Shown: piece by piece, positions 1 to 10,323 of the stretch | Numbering within the stretch: position 1 is the stretch's first letter | How the letters are laid out: each line of letters begins with the position of its first letter | Assembly: GCA_937625935.1 (NCBI GenBank) | Contig: OW569359.1 | Location: 124,001-188,000 of the forward strand | Source of the DNA: Tetramitus jugosus | Taxonomy: Eukaryota > Heterolobosea > Eutetramitea > Acrasida > Vahlkampfiidae | DNA length: 64,000 nucleotides | Direction of reading: 5' to 3' | Made by a program: the position numbers and the translations under genes | The notes under the pieces: model-generated | What the model was told of the DNA's origin: nothing | What the model saw: the letters and a program-made list of their open reading frames with translations, nothing else | Database searches by the model: none

Positions 1-402
1 CGACGCAATGTCGCTGCCAACAGAGACAACAACACCTGAAATTTCATATCCCATGACAAAGCCCAGCGTGTTGTTACTGTTATTGTTCCCTTGATTTTTG
101 GGAGATGTGAGAAAGGAGAACATGCCCTTACGCACTTGAATATCAAGATGACTAACAGCACAAGACTTTACTTGAATGACAAGTTGATTGGCATTGTGGT
201 GAAGGTGATCAACGGGAACATGATGACTCGAAGCTTTCTGGTGATGTTGCCATATCGATGATGATTTTTGGTGATCACCACCACTTTTGCTTGTGGAAGC
301 AGAAGAAGCTTTTTTGATCTTGTTGTGGGTGCCGCTTCTGGAGCTAACATAGTGGAGTTGATCCACCGATCCATAAGCTTGCAAAATGACACTTCTTTGC
401 AT
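1..402 (-). CDS. Medium-chain dehydrogenase/quinone oxidoreductase-like protein, N-terminal part (runs off left edge)
   Basis: The frame starts at the ATG at 402 and stays open to the window edge (134 residues). It is closed upstream by a TAA with no earlier in-frame ATG. The last 30 residues contain a GYEISGVVVSVGSDI block. This is the hallmark of the GroES-like domain of zinc-type medium-chain dehydrogenases and quinone reductases (GHE.SGVVxxVG). The expected proton-relay region before it reads QVKSCAVSHLDIQVRKG, as in family members. A serine/histidine-rich insert (about residues 23 to 75) and an Asn-rich loop before the GYE motif are unusual for the family. Family members reduce quinones or alcohols with NAD(P)H; the substrate cannot be told. 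The Rossmann domain would lie beyond the edge. The gene is divergent from the receptor-like gene at 819. Confidence 0.72.
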   Translation of the reverse strand, partial: MQRSVILQAYGSVDQLHYVSSRSGTHNKIKKASSASTSKSGGDHQKSSSIWQHHQKASSHHVPVDHLHHNANQLVIQVKSCAVSHLDIQVRKGMFSFLTSPKNQGNNNSNNTLGFVMGYEISGVVVSVGSDIAS

Positions 403-818
403 GTCTGTGTGAGCGGAAATTTTTCCAAAGAACTTTGCTGCCAAAGTTTGTGTGGGGTGCGCACTTCTTTTCTTATCGCTCCGTCACTTTTCAGTTCTCA
501 GCAAAAGAAAGGATATGGAGCTACCCACCATGCAGCAGTAGATGATAGTTTCCAAGCCAGCCAACTATCCAACTGGGAGTGATCAGCTTAAAATTGTCGA
601 GTCGTTTACGACCGGAAACAAATCGTTGGCTCTGAAATGGCAAACGATGTCAAGAAACTACCTAAAAACCCGCACCAAATCGTCACATGTCACAACTTTG
701 ACCCAACAGGAAGAAAGTGCGTGCGACTGGGGTGGGCTTGGCAAGATCCTTGTGTGGGCTACTACTAGAAACAAAACTTTCGTGGGTGTGGGAGTTCGTC
801 TTTCAAAACAAAATCGTC
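403..818. promoter_or_regulatory. Intergenic region between divergent genes
   Basis: This 416-base stretch separates two genes transcribed away from each other, so it should hold both promoters. Short open frames cross it but none has a recognisable product. I see no RNA gene or repeat here. Confidence 0.35.
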
Positions 819-3800
819 ATGTTATCGTCTATCCAAAGATTTTCAGTTCTCTTCTGGGGATTCTGCTGTTGTTCTCTGTTGGTGTTGTCATTGGTTAATG
901 TGCTGGCTGTATCTCAGGTGGCAGCTGTTGCCACTAAAGGTTCGTTTGGAAACGTTCGATTTCCTTATCGCTCACACAGCTTTGGTATGACGGGTGAGAT
1001 CTCTTTTGATCTGTATAACCAATCATCCATCTTCATGAGTGGTCAGCCGCTCATTGAAATGTCTTTGGATCCTGCTCTCAACAATATTACCTCCGTGTTT
1101 TTAACAAAGTTTAACAACGAGTTGAACTCATACGAGTGGCTCGTATCATTCAACAAGGCTGACCATGTTAAAATTTATGGCGTAAAGGCAGTTGACTCTG
1201 AGAATGTCCTTGTCTTGGGTGTTTATTCGAAAAAGGTGGACATGTATGGCTTCAATGATTCCTCTGTGATTGATAATAACATGTTTCTGGCAAAGCATGG
1301 ACCTATGGGTCAAGTGATTTGGGCCGAGTCCTCATTCCGAGGCTCAGGTATAGTTCCAGGTGATATCAAGGTTGATGAGACGGATGGCTCTATTTTCGTT
1401 TCTGGTTACTTCTACGGTAGTGTCAATTTCACATCTACCTTCCAAGATCCATATTCCTCAAACAATAGATTGTTTGTGGCCAAGTTTTCTTCCACAGGAG
1501 AGTATGAATGGGTAGTCACTAGCAATGCTATCGATGGTACATTCATTGATACAAGTTCTGACGTAGTCTATATCGGAGGTTTATTTGGATTCGATGCTGA
1601 TTTTGGACAACATAGGTTGACAAGTAACACCAGCAACGTCAATGCCTTCGTTGGAATGTTGAACAAAACTGATGGTGAGTGGCTAGGAGTTGTCAGTCTC
1701 GCAGGTGATTATGACACTTATGTCAGGGGAATGATTGTAAACTCAGTGGGAAATGTGTATGTGGACTTACAATCATGGCCTGAAAAAGATAGAGCGGATA
1801 CAAAGTTGATTCGACTAAATAGCAATCTTGGTAACAGACAAGATTTGATTGAGAAAAAGAATCAAGTTCTATCATGGGAAAAATGTGGACTAGCTCTGGC
1901 ATCCAATGATAACGTTCTTCTGTTATCTGTTGCTAATTCTGACAAGGACCCTTCAGTTGGACCATATACTCAAACAACCACTTCTTATGATTCAAGTGGA
2001 GTTGAGAAGTGGACTGCTTCTATCAGATCCGATTTCATACAGAAGAGTCATATCAGAGTTGGGGTTGACGGATCGATGTTCATCTATGGATTTGTTAGGG
2101 GAGCTTCTTCGTTTGAATCTCAATACATTGACCCAAGCGCGGGAGGTGCTATCGCATACTTGGCTGAGACCCTCTCCACACCGGAGTATAACTGCTTTGG
2201 TACTCCATCGTACAATAGAGCCACTTGCAGCGGACTCGGAAAGTGTGTCGGAAACGACGTATGTTCATGTAAATCAAAAGTGTTTGGTGCCAATTGTGAT
2301 AGTTTCCAATGCTTTAGCAAATGGAATAATGAGAGTAGTGTCTGCAATGGCCAGGGTGGTTGTGTTGATCACAATACTTGCAAGTGTAATTCCAAGTACT
2401 ACGGACTAGAGTGTGATTATGAAATATTCGACATTACAATCGAGTCGAACCACAAGAAAACTTTGTTCAACAGACAACAATCCCTATTGGCAACAGGTAC
2501 TTTCGATCCACCAAGCAGAATTACCAATTTCGGTTTTGAATGGACATTGGAGAGATCTGGTGTTGTCCAAGACATTTCAAAGTTTTTGAAAGAAGGACAG
2601 AGTAACATCATGAGAACTATATCATTCAAAGAAGGATCCTTGCAACCTAATTCTCTCTATCATTTAAGATTGAACACAACAGCCAAGGCAAACCTAAAGA
2701 ATGTGAAGCAAGCAGAGATAATTATTCAAACCAGCTCTCCTCCTGGAAGTGGTTCATTTACTGTCACTTCTCTAAATCAAGGAAGAGTGTTGGTAGATTT
2801 ATTTGATTTTGTGGCAAATGGTTGGCTCTCGAGTGAAACTCCCAACACATTGGAGTACAGATATGGTTATTTTGATGACAAGGGAAGAAAGCTCTGGCTC
2901 AACTCTTTCTCTCAAAACACTCGTCTCATGGTCTCTATTCCAGTCAGTGGAAGTATCAAAACGGTGGTTCAAGTGAGATCGTACTATGGCGAGGTTGCTG
3001 AGGTTACAAAGACTATTGCGGTCATGACTTCCAACTCTGCTGATCTTCAACAAAGCTTGCAAACCAACCAACAAGTACTCTCTCAAGGAAATTCGACTGC
3101 TGTTGAGACCTCTCTTGCTCTAATATCATCCATGCTAAACTCTGAGATACTTGGATCCAACGCTACAGTCTCTCTTATCAACATTTTGGTTGACTCAATC
3201 GTCAATCGAGAGAATGATATCTCTGTTGACTCGAGAGTTCAAACGATTCGATTAATAGCAGATAAGATCCAATCCATGAAAGAAGAACAGATCATCCAAG
3301 TAGCAACATTGACTCTAAACGTACTTCAGAAGACTGATGACATTGACCAAGAGATTCTTGAGCAATTGCTGGAAACTGCAAAGAACTTGGCATCAGTCAT
3401 GATTGGAAGCGGTAGTACGAGTGACCAAATGAGTGTATTCAGAGAGCTCTTAGATCACATAAGTAAGGAGATTCGTGCGACAATGATTGAAGGACAAACT
3501 GAGAGTGTTTCCATGCCTAACGTCGAAACAACAACCTCAAGAATTGGAAGAACAGAAAATTCCCTGGGTCAGACAAACACTACAATCCAAGTCGCTGTTC
3601 CAGGATCCAAATCATCCACAGATCAAACCATTTTTGTGCGTATCATTAACTCTGTGTTGGTGAGTGAGAAGAACTTGCCCGAGGAACCATCTGTATTCGT
3701 TCAAGGACAATCTTTCGCTCACGGTTCAGGTTCTGAGCAATATCCTAGCGAATGTAATACCAAATTGGCATCACCAAGATTGACTCTGCAATTATTCAAT

Positions 3801-4310
3801 GAGAAACAAGCGAAAGTGGATAGCTCGACAACAGAACCAGCATTCTTAACCAAATTGCCAGTGCCAGAAAGTCTTTCACCAAGCAACACATCATTCAGCT
3901 ATGTTTGCAAATACTTTAATGGATCGTCCTGGGTCAATGATACTAGTGTTTGTTCAACTGAGCACTCAGAGAGTGACATCAGGAGCGATGGCAGTGAGCA
4001 GCATTACGTTCTCTGTAGTTGCTCAAGACCAGTGCAGCACGCAGTTGCTTTGGACTACGTTCAATCATCAGAGGATATCGTAGAGGACGTATGCATGAAT
4101 CCTTGCGGTTGTGGACAGCGAAAACAGAAACCAGGACTCGCAGCTTGGGCCATTGCACTGATTGTGCTTGCTTGTTGTTCTGTTGTTCTGATCGTTGTTG
4201 TTGTATCAGTGCTCCTACTCATCTTGGTATCCTCAAAGGCCGGATTCATCAGCAAGAGTTCAAACCTGGAGATTGAAGCGCGAGAGTTAGGTGTTATCCA
4301 GCAAAAATGA
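819..4310 (+). CDS. Secreted single-pass membrane protein with beta-propeller-like repeats, EGF-like modules and a GPS-like motif
   Basis: The 1163-residue frame starts at the ATG at 819, which begins a classical signal peptide (hydrophobic core LFWGFCCCSLLVLSLVNVLA). The frame is open further upstream, but only with a GTG. About residues 50 to 450 hold repeated strand patterns of the type FVAKFSSTGEYEWV, resembling SBBP beta-propeller repeats. Residues 457 to 535 contain two EGF-like clusters (CSGLGKCVGNDVCSC, then CNGQGGCVDHNTCKC). A long region follows that resembles the REJ/GAIN-type stalk of receptors. At about 1027 to 1075 lies a GPS-like signature: CKYF, W, C, then CSCSRPVQHAVAL. One membrane segment (about 1107 to 1140) and a tail of about 20 residues end the protein. 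It is probably a cell-surface adhesion or sensing protein; ligand unknown. It ends 23 bases from the convergent CDF gene. Confidence 0.85.
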   Translation: MLSSIQRFSVLFWGFCCCSLLVLSLVNVLAVSQVAAVATKGSFGNVRFPYRSHSFGMTGEISFDLYNQSSIFMSGQPLIEMSLDPALNNITSVFLTKFNNELNSYEWLVSFNKADHVKIYGVKAVDSENVLVLGVYSKKVDMYGFNDSSVIDNNMFLAKHGPMGQVIWAESSFRGSGIVPGDIKVDETDGSIFVSGYFYGSVNFTSTFQDPYSSNNRLFVAKFSSTGEYEWVVTSNAIDGTFIDTSSDVVYIGGLFGFDADFGQHRLTSNTSNVNAFVGMLNKTDGEWLGVVSLAGDYDTYVRGMIVNSVGNVYVDLQSWPEKDRADTKLIRLNSNLGNRQDLIEKKNQVLSWEKCGLALASNDNVLLLSVANSDKDPSVGPYTQTTTSYDSSGVEKWTASIRSDFIQKSHIRVGVDGSMFIYGFVRGASSFESQYIDPSAGGAIAYLAETLSTPEYNCFGTPSYNRATCSGLGKCVGNDVCSCKSKVFGANCDSFQCFSKWNNESSVCNGQGGCVDHNTCKCNSKYYGLECDYEIFDITIESNHKKTLFNRQQSLLATGTFDPPSRITNFGFEWTLERSGVVQDISKFLKEGQSNIMRTISFKEGSLQPNSLYHLRLNTTAKANLKNVKQAEIIIQTSSPPGSGSFTVTSLNQGRVLVDLFDFVANGWLSSETPNTLEYRYGYFDDKGRKLWLNSFSQNTRLMVSIPVSGSIKTVVQVRSYYGEVAEVTKTIAVMTSNSADLQQSLQTNQQVLSQGNSTAVETSLALISSMLNSEILGSNATVSLINILVDSIVNRENDISVDSRVQTIRLIADKIQSMKEEQIIQVATLTLNVLQKTDDIDQEILEQLLETAKNLASVMIGSGSTSDQMSVFRELLDHISKEIRATMIEGQTESVSMPNVETTTSRIGRTENSLGQTNTTIQVAVPGSKSSTDQTIFVRIINSVLVSEKNLPEEPSVFVQGQSFAHGSGSEQYPSECNTKLASPRLTLQLFNEKQAKVDSSTTEPAFLTKLPVPESLSPSNTSFSYVCKYFNGSSWVNDTSVCSTEHSESDIRSDGSEQHYVLCSCSRPVQHAVALDYVQSSEDIVEDVCMNPCGCGQRKQKPGLAAWAIALIVLACCSVVLIVVVVSVLLLILVSSKAGFISKSSNLEIEARELGVIQQK

Positions 4311-4333
4311 GCACCATAAATTTATTGGTTGAC

Positions 4334-5836
4334 TTAATAAAAGGTTTCAATGTGTTCATCACACTTGGCATGCTCGTACTCGTAGTCAAGATGAACGTAG
4401 CATCTCTCTACCTCATCCAACTTTTCAATCTTCTTTTGTAACTGCTCGCCAATGTCATGAGCCTCCTTTAATGGCATATCCTCTGGCAGGACAATATCAA
4501 CTTCAACGTACTTGTTCATTCCAAGATACCAGGACTGAACCGTGTCAACCTTTAGGATATCCTTGTGATGATTCAGAGCGACATATGTCACCTTCTTCAT
4601 GAAATCAGACTCTGCAACTTGACCAATCAACTTTTGAATGTGCTCCATGCTCTGCATGATCCATGAATAGATAATGTAACAACTGAGAAGAATGGCAACC
4701 AAAGGATCCAACCACCACACCCACTTACTCACCAACAGAGCAGCCAACAGGAATGAATTGGTCAACAAATCATTTCTGTGATCGAAGGCATAGGCTTGAA
4801 CACTAGGGCTGTGCTTGCAACGCTTACACACTTGCCACAAAAGGCCCTTGACAATGGCCGTAAACGCCAAAACAGCCATTCCAGAATAGTAGAATATTCT
4901 CTGGGCCTTCTTGCTTCCAAAACTCAAAAATTGATTGTTTGTTGGATCACCGTTCCATCGAATCAATGGAGAACCGTCAATAAATCCTTGAATAATGTCT
5001 TGAAATCCTTGACGCACAATCTGAAGTGCCGCAGTAGCCATGACGGATGCAAAAATGATGAAACCCAACGGTTCCAATCGACTCTTTCCCATGGGGTAAT
5101 TGTGTCTGTCATGCTTTGCTTGTTTTGAGATTCGATTTGTAATAAACAAGATCAATCCACTCAACAAGTCCAAAAAAGAGTCCAATGCACTCGTAATCAC
5201 AGACAGAGACATGCTAGTGACTGAAGCAGTCAATTTCAAGCCAAACAAGCAAACATTGATCCAAAATGAACCATGTAAACAGTAATGTTCATATTTTAGC
5301 CAATACGGAGAAATTCCACGTTGATTGACTTCTTCATCCACCTCGATAACTTCTGTTGTGGATGATAGCTTCTTACTATTCTCAGCATGAGGATCCTGAT
5401 TCTTGTTGAGTCTACTCTTGAGTTGTCTCTTACTGTCTCTAAAAGAAGCTTCATTTTCCAATTCAATTTCTTCTAATTCTCCGCTATTGGCGCCAATCAT
5501 TGTCGGAGTAGCCAAAGATGGATCTTGTTCCGACAGGGGTTGAGAAAGAGGAGGAGCGACAGAAGAAGCATCATCATCAGACATGTGAGGTTCTTGATAG
5601 TGATGCTCAACCATGAGGTTCTGATAGTCCTTGACCAGTTCATTCTGTTGTTCATAAAATTCTCTCACCGCAGACTTCTTTTTTTCAAAGTCGCTCTCTG
5701 GAACCAGGATAAACTTTTTGAGCGGGAAAGTCCATGTGAGAGAACCGTTTTCTTGTTGTTCACGTTGAATGAGGTCTAGTGGAGTAGTGGTTTCAACACT
5801 GGTGGAAGTGTTATTGGTGGTGTTGGTGTTGGACAT
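4334..5836 (-). CDS. Cation diffusion facilitator, Mn-type (CDF/MTP family)
   Basis: This 500-residue protein starts at the ATG at 5836; a longer frame begins only with GTG. CDF transporters exchange divalent metal for protons to move metal out of the cytosol. The N-terminal 200 residues are polar and acidic. Six membrane helices follow (about 205 to 410), then the C-terminal cytosolic metal-sensing ferredoxin-like domain. Both metal-site motifs are DxxxD (D219/D223 in DSFLD and D352/D356 in DHRND). The loop HNYPMGKSRLEPLG is the family signature between helices 2 and 3. The DxxxD pair is known for the Mn-CDF subgroup (plant MTP8 to MTP11), so manganese, possibly with iron, is the inferred cargo. 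The membrane it acts in is unknown. It converges with the receptor-like gene at its 3' end. Confidence 0.9.
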   Translation of the reverse strand: MSNTNTTNNTSTSVETTTPLDLIQREQQENGSLTWTFPLKKFILVPESDFEKKKSAVREFYEQQNELVKDYQNLMVEHHYQEPHMSDDDASSVAPPLSQPLSEQDPSLATPTMIGANSGELEEIELENEASFRDSKRQLKSRLNKNQDPHAENSKKLSSTTEVIEVDEEVNQRGISPYWLKYEHYCLHGSFWINVCLFGLKLTASVTSMSLSVITSALDSFLDLLSGLILFITNRISKQAKHDRHNYPMGKSRLEPLGFIIFASVMATAALQIVRQGFQDIIQGFIDGSPLIRWNGDPTNNQFLSFGSKKAQRIFYYSGMAVLAFTAIVKGLLWQVCKRCKHSPSVQAYAFDHRNDLLTNSFLLAALLVSKWVWWLDPLVAILLSCYIIYSWIMQSMEHIQKLIGQVAESDFMKKVTYVALNHHKDILKVDTVQSWYLGMNKYVEVDIVLPEDMPLKEAHDIGEQLQKKIEKLDEVERCYVHLDYEYEHAKCDEHIETFY

Positions 5837-6284
5837 GTGAAAAGGAGTGTTCTCGTTATTTTTTTCAAAATGGACACTTGTAGAGAAAGCTTCCTTCACT
5901 GTCTGGTTACAGAGTGGGCGGGGTTGCGTGAGGAGGGGTTATGCGCAAGGGCAATTTTCTCGCAATGAAAGACTCGGATATTTTCCATTTTTTTGTTGTC
6001 TGGGCCTCCGATTTAATCGGTGATATTGATCTGAGAGGAGTAATTAGGAAGTTTCAATGATAGAGGCAGTTATCTTAGACGATGCACAGACTGCTAACAT
6101 GTTCATGGTTGTGCATCACTCAACAATTGTACTTGTATTCATGGCATTTCTTGACATGAATGTGAGACTGTAACGGTTTTTTGGTGGCGGAGTAACACGG
6201 CCGTTTCGACAAAGACTACGACATCCAAAACAAACCCGTTCTCCTTCCCCGTTTTTTTAATGGTTGTTCTGAGAGAAGAAGTAC
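5837..6284. promoter_or_regulatory. Intergenic region between divergent genes
   Basis: This 448-base stretch separates the CDF gene and the three-exon EF-hand-like gene, which diverge. A 38-codon ATG frame (6057 to 6173, plus strand) lies here and could be an upstream ORF or chance. Nothing else is recognised. Confidence 0.3.
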
Positions 6285-7912
6285 ATGGTAATCACAGCGA
6301 TAGATAAAAAGTTTTCCAATCGAAAATTGAATGAAACAAAATCTATGCCTCTCTTCTCTTCCCCTTCAACAATGACTCAACCTCCCAGCCCACTGAGAAC
6401 ACCCTCAAAGCATGCTAGTTCGCAATCTCCAATAGTTGAAGTGACCCATAGTACAAAGAGTTATACCAGAGTTGAGCGAGAGGTTATGACACATGAGTCT
6501 CCGAGATTTCTAAAACAGGAAAGTACTTGTCAACAACACTCACAACACACCTTTTGGGACCGGGTGGAGAAGGATTTTACCTGCGTGCTTTCAGAGACCG
6601 ACCACTTATTCGAACTATTTTTTCTATGGTTGTTGATGGAGCAAGAAGAAGAGAGGTCCCATACGCATCATTCACAATTTTCGAGATTACAACAAAACAA
6701 CAGGAAAAGAAACAATAGCTACCAAAAAACAACGATATTAATTTATGAGGAAGCTTTTATTCAAATTGTAACATATTTTCAGGCTATTATTCAACAGCAA
6801 GTGAAGGAGGAGCGAATGATTTTTAAATGGAGCGAATACAAGCTGCTTGACACATTTGATACTTTGGACACACTGGATTGTGGACAAGTAACAAAGGAGT
6901 CAGTGTTTCTTATCCTGTGTACGATAGCAGCAACCAATGGATACATGGTTCTCCCCGTTATGTAAGTAGTGTCCCTGACACAATCTCGTTCGGTTTCACA
7001 TTCGTTGCGTACAAACTCACTTTCATGGTAGGGACAATTTTGGTCACACAATTTTTAAGCTTATGGGTGGAGAGTGGTTACAATCATTGCGGACATACTC
7101 CAACTCGCATGATGAAAGTAAGCAGATCCCTGTTCACAGAGCTAGAATGTTTGCCTACATTTTAGGAGTGAACGACTTGCTGTTCAATAGAACTCTTAAA
7201 CAGCTAAACATTAATGGATCAAAATCTATTGGTTATCTGGTAAGTGAATTAACTTTTTCACTTTACTCTTGTTCAACTACTAACTCTTGTTCAGTCGTTT
7301 GAGCAAATATTCCTCTGTTTGTTCGAGGACAAACCCAATGAGTTTCAAGCAGAAGAGGAGAATCGACTGTGGAGTCACGACTCTCCTGTAGCAAACGAAC
7401 GTTTTCTTAATGAATGCGAGCGGACAGAACCTCCTGACACACCAACTCGGCATCGAGGTTCATTGAACCCTCAACGAGTGGATAAAACTCCACGAAAAAA
7501 GGAGGAGATAGAACAAACATACACACCCTATGAAGGATATGAAGGAGTGACGCCCAATTCTCCTGACCACTCAGTTTTAAGTTTAATTCGAGTAAGGTCT
7601 AAGCAGATGAAAACTCCGAATCAATCAATTTGTGAGATACAGGAAAGGAATCGAACCGACGCGAACAATACTGATTCAATTGAAACTCCGAATGACAGCT
7701 GTCTACCCCAAAATGAAACCGTTCTGCTATCTCCTAAAGCTCTGAACGCATGGGCAAAGGACAGATTTTCAATCGATGAGGAGAGTGAGAACACTGAGAA
7801 CTTTATCATTATCAAGCGAGGACGTTTTCATCGCTCTAATAAGTATAGAGCGATAACACCCAACACTTACCTAGGTAAGGGAAAATGCGGAAGAAATTGT
7901 AGTTTGATGTAA
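6285..7912 (+). CDS. Three-exon EF-hand-like protein of unknown function, possible CaaX terminus
   Basis: I join 6285..6961, 7032..7239 and 7295..7912 to give 500 residues. Both introns are GT-AG (70 and 55 bases, both starting GTAAGT), and the frame stays open across both joins. The start may instead be an internal ATG such as 6345. The first 130 residues are polar. A helical region follows, then one EF-hand-like helix-loop-helix around FDTLDTLDCGQVTKES, whose loop lacks most calcium ligands. After the first junction the protein continues into a helical domain (IFKLMGGEWLQ, VHRARMFAYILGVNDLLF). The C-terminal third is polar with TPNSPDHS-type phospho-site-like stretches. The last four residues, CSLM, fit a farnesylation CaaX box. 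A good splice donor at 7875 (GTAAGG) lies before this end, so the terminus is not certain. No function is assigned. Confidence 0.62.
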
Positions 7913-8420
7913 GATGCTACTGGTTTGACTAAATGTCGATGAATCGTCTGTCGAACCATCCAAACATTTCAAATATGTATAGCGAGGTCTCTATTTTTGA
8001 GGTCTCCCCTGCCTCATTTATCGGATTCGAGTTTGACGGATACCACATAGAGAAAAATTGGACCACACGCAAGTTTCATGAAGCATCCCCTTGACTCCCC
8101 CAGGTGTGGGTGTACTGGGGTAAGCTTTACCTAAGCGGCATAGTATTCGAACTATTGAGGTTGTCGTTTTTTGCGCAACAACAACACCCAATCAAACACA
8201 CGAAGTAACCTATCTCACCTACCACAACTACTACTGCCACATAAGCTTTGATAGTTTTACTTTTACTAGTGGCACCTTTTTCTCTCTTTCTGTTGTTTGG
8301 ATCCCATCCCACTATTTTTCAGCTACACAGCACCTTATCGTATTTATTTTCTACAGAACCTACCTACTCCAATCAACAATTTTTTTGTATTCGCAGTTTT
8401 CCCAATAAGCAAACAACAGG
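7913..8420. other. Intergenic region with a 53-codon frame
   Basis: This 508-base gap holds an ATG frame at 7933..8094 (53 residues) with coding-like composition. It has no known relatives that I recognise and could be a missed last exon of the upstream gene, but no acceptor gives the right phase. The part from about 8160 to 8420 is the leader of the next gene. Confidence 0.3.
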
Positions 8421-10280
8421 ATGGTCAGCGCTCTCCAAAGTTCAAAGGCACAACAACGAAAAAGAAACCAAGTCAATACCATGGTCCAGAAGAAGAAGAA
8501 GAATACAACAACCAATAACAAGACAACAAGAAAAGGCAAAGAGAAGATCAAAGATGCTCCCACCGATCAACAGAAGAAGGAGAAGAGGAAGAAAAAGGTC
8601 ATGTCTGACGAAGAACTGAAAGTGTTTCTTGAAGTAATCGAGCTACAACAAAAGATGGAGGGTAAGATCAAGTGGACAGACATCAATAGGACTTACTTTC
8701 ATGGCAAGTTTAGTGCCAATTTCCTGTTTCAAAAGTTCAAGAGAACGATCAAACCTCAGGAACACAAGCTAACTTGGTGCGTCGAATCAGAATTAGAGCT
8801 CTTGTTGCTCGTGCCTCGATACACCTCTCAAGACAATGGTGAAATCTCGTGGGCCACCCTACTCAAAGAAGAGTTTTTTGACTCGGAAAGTATCAGCTGC
8901 ACACAACTGAACAACAAGTACAAGTCCATCTTGAAACCTACCAAGAAGAATACGTATCTCGAGAAAATGTTGCTCGAAATGACTGAGAAGGAAAAGAATC
9001 TACTGATGAGCACCAGGAGAACCATGAGAAGGCAAAGAGTGCTTTCGAAGGAGTTCATAAGCTTAAAGCAACCCAGAGTCCACGACAGTAACAGCAGCAG
9101 TAGCTCTCCTCAACAAAGAGTTCAACAAGCTGGTTTCAAGCCAAAAAATAACTCTTCAATAAACCAAAGAGAGACAAGAGCTAACAAGGCCAAACAGAAG
9201 GAACCTTCAAAGAGAGAAGCCAGCAGTAGAAACACTAACAGTGGACCACCACGTAGAAAGAGAAGGCTTGTTGTCGATGACAGTGAGACTGGTGAGTCCG
9301 ATTACGAAACAACACCAGAGACTAAGAAACCTGCGAAAAAGAAGAGCAAGACCTTCAGACACAGTGATGATGATGAAACAAGCAATGAATCATTGCGACC
9401 ACAGAGACAACAACACCAAAAAGTACAGGTCAACATAGAGAACAATAGAGAATCAGAGCAGAAGAGAGGAGAGCTCTACCGGCTTGATGAACCTACGCGC
9501 AGAGTAACAAGAAGCCAGATGGCAGCGAAAACTTGTCCAGACAAGTTCAATAAGATTAACTATTGTGAGAGCGAAGAAGAGGAGTTGTCAATGTCTGAAA
9601 ATGAGATGGATTACGAGTTGCCATCATTCAACGAAAATTCCTGCTGGCAAGAAGAAGAGGAGGAAGAAGAGGAGCAAGAACAGGAAGAAGAAGAAGTAGA
9701 AGTAGAGTTGCAAAGTGATGTTGTAACCACTTCTGAACCTTTCATTGAATCCAAGAGGGATGTCGAGAGAGAATACGATCAAATAACCAGTCTTGAGGAG
9801 GTGATTCATGAAGAAGAAGGGCAGAGAGAGGACCAACATTATGTTTTGCCTATTGCTGAGAGAGAAGAACCAGTTCTCGACTATGAACCATCACTTTTCG
9901 AGGGCAGCGATACTCCAGAGGATCACACACTCATTCATGACCCTGCTACTGATCTAACCAGGGAAGACATCTTTGGCGTAGGAGAGGAACTGAACATTGA
10001 ACATGATGAAGAACTTGGTAATCAGTTCATCTGGGATCTCAAGACAATGGATCCCATACCTGATGTTTGTTCTTTGGATAGTGAGATATCTGCCGTCGGG
10101 CTAAAACAACAACCAAAGGAACCAGGGACAAAAGAACAGAAGAAAGAACCATTCTGTGAGTATGACGACGAGGATGATGATCAGATTATTGGTGCAGATT
10201 ATTACAGTACTTCCTGTACTCCTATGACTGCCTACGGTTTTTCCGAGGACGAAATTTTGCACAGCGATCGATTTGACTAA
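8421..10280 (+). CDS. Acidic nuclear protein with two SANT/Myb-like repeats
   Basis: The frame encodes 619 residues from the ATG at 8421; downstream ATGs at 8481 and 8601 are alternatives. The N terminus (about 1 to 60) is a dense lysine/arginine tract suited to nuclear import. Residues about 62 to 112 and 115 to 175 look like two Myb/SANT-type three-helix units. Each has a conserved tryptophan followed by a hydrophobic-spaced helix ending in F/Y-K (KWTDINRTYF...FQKFKRTI and SWATLLKEEFF...LNNKYKSI). The rest is low complexity: a basic serine-rich stretch, then a long glutamate-rich region (about 410 to 480). This layout suggests a chromatin or transcription factor, inferred from composition and helix pattern only. 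The TTAGGG-binding and SMC families are possible comparisons, but I do not assign one. The next gene begins 43 bases downstream. Confidence 0.7.
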   Translation: MVSALQSSKAQQRKRNQVNTMVQKKKKNTTTNNKTTRKGKEKIKDAPTDQQKKEKRKKKVMSDEELKVFLEVIELQQKMEGKIKWTDINRTYFHGKFSANFLFQKFKRTIKPQEHKLTWCVESELELLLLVPRYTSQDNGEISWATLLKEEFFDSESISCTQLNNKYKSILKPTKKNTYLEKMLLEMTEKEKNLLMSTRRTMRRQRVLSKEFISLKQPRVHDSNSSSSSPQQRVQQAGFKPKNNSSINQRETRANKAKQKEPSKREASSRNTNSGPPRRKRRLVVDDSETGESDYETTPETKKPAKKKSKTFRHSDDDETSNESLRPQRQQHQKVQVNIENNRESEQKRGELYRLDEPTRRVTRSQMAAKTCPDKFNKINYCESEEEELSMSENEMDYELPSFNENSCWQEEEEEEEEQEQEEEEVEVELQSDVVTTSEPFIESKRDVEREYDQITSLEEVIHEEEGQREDQHYVLPIAEREEPVLDYEPSLFEGSDTPEDHTLIHDPATDLTREDIFGVGEELNIEHDEELGNQFIWDLKTMDPIPDVCSLDSEISAVGLKQQPKEPGTKEQKKEPFCEYDDEDDDQIIGADYYSTSCTPMTAYGFSEDEILHSDRFD

Positions 10281-10323
10281 ATAAATTCAGCCATTTTTAT
10301 GTTGGGGAAAACAACACTTGAAC

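Noticed and set aside
717-818. Upstream extension of the receptor-like gene
   Set aside because: It would start with GTG and place residues ahead of a clear signal peptide that begins at the ATG at 819.
6057-6173. 38-codon ATG frame in the CDF/EF-hand gap
   Set aside because: Too short, with no conserved feature; could be an upstream ORF but there is no evidence.
7933-8094. 53-codon frame
   Set aside because: Coding-like but unsupported; no acceptor links it in phase to the preceding gene.
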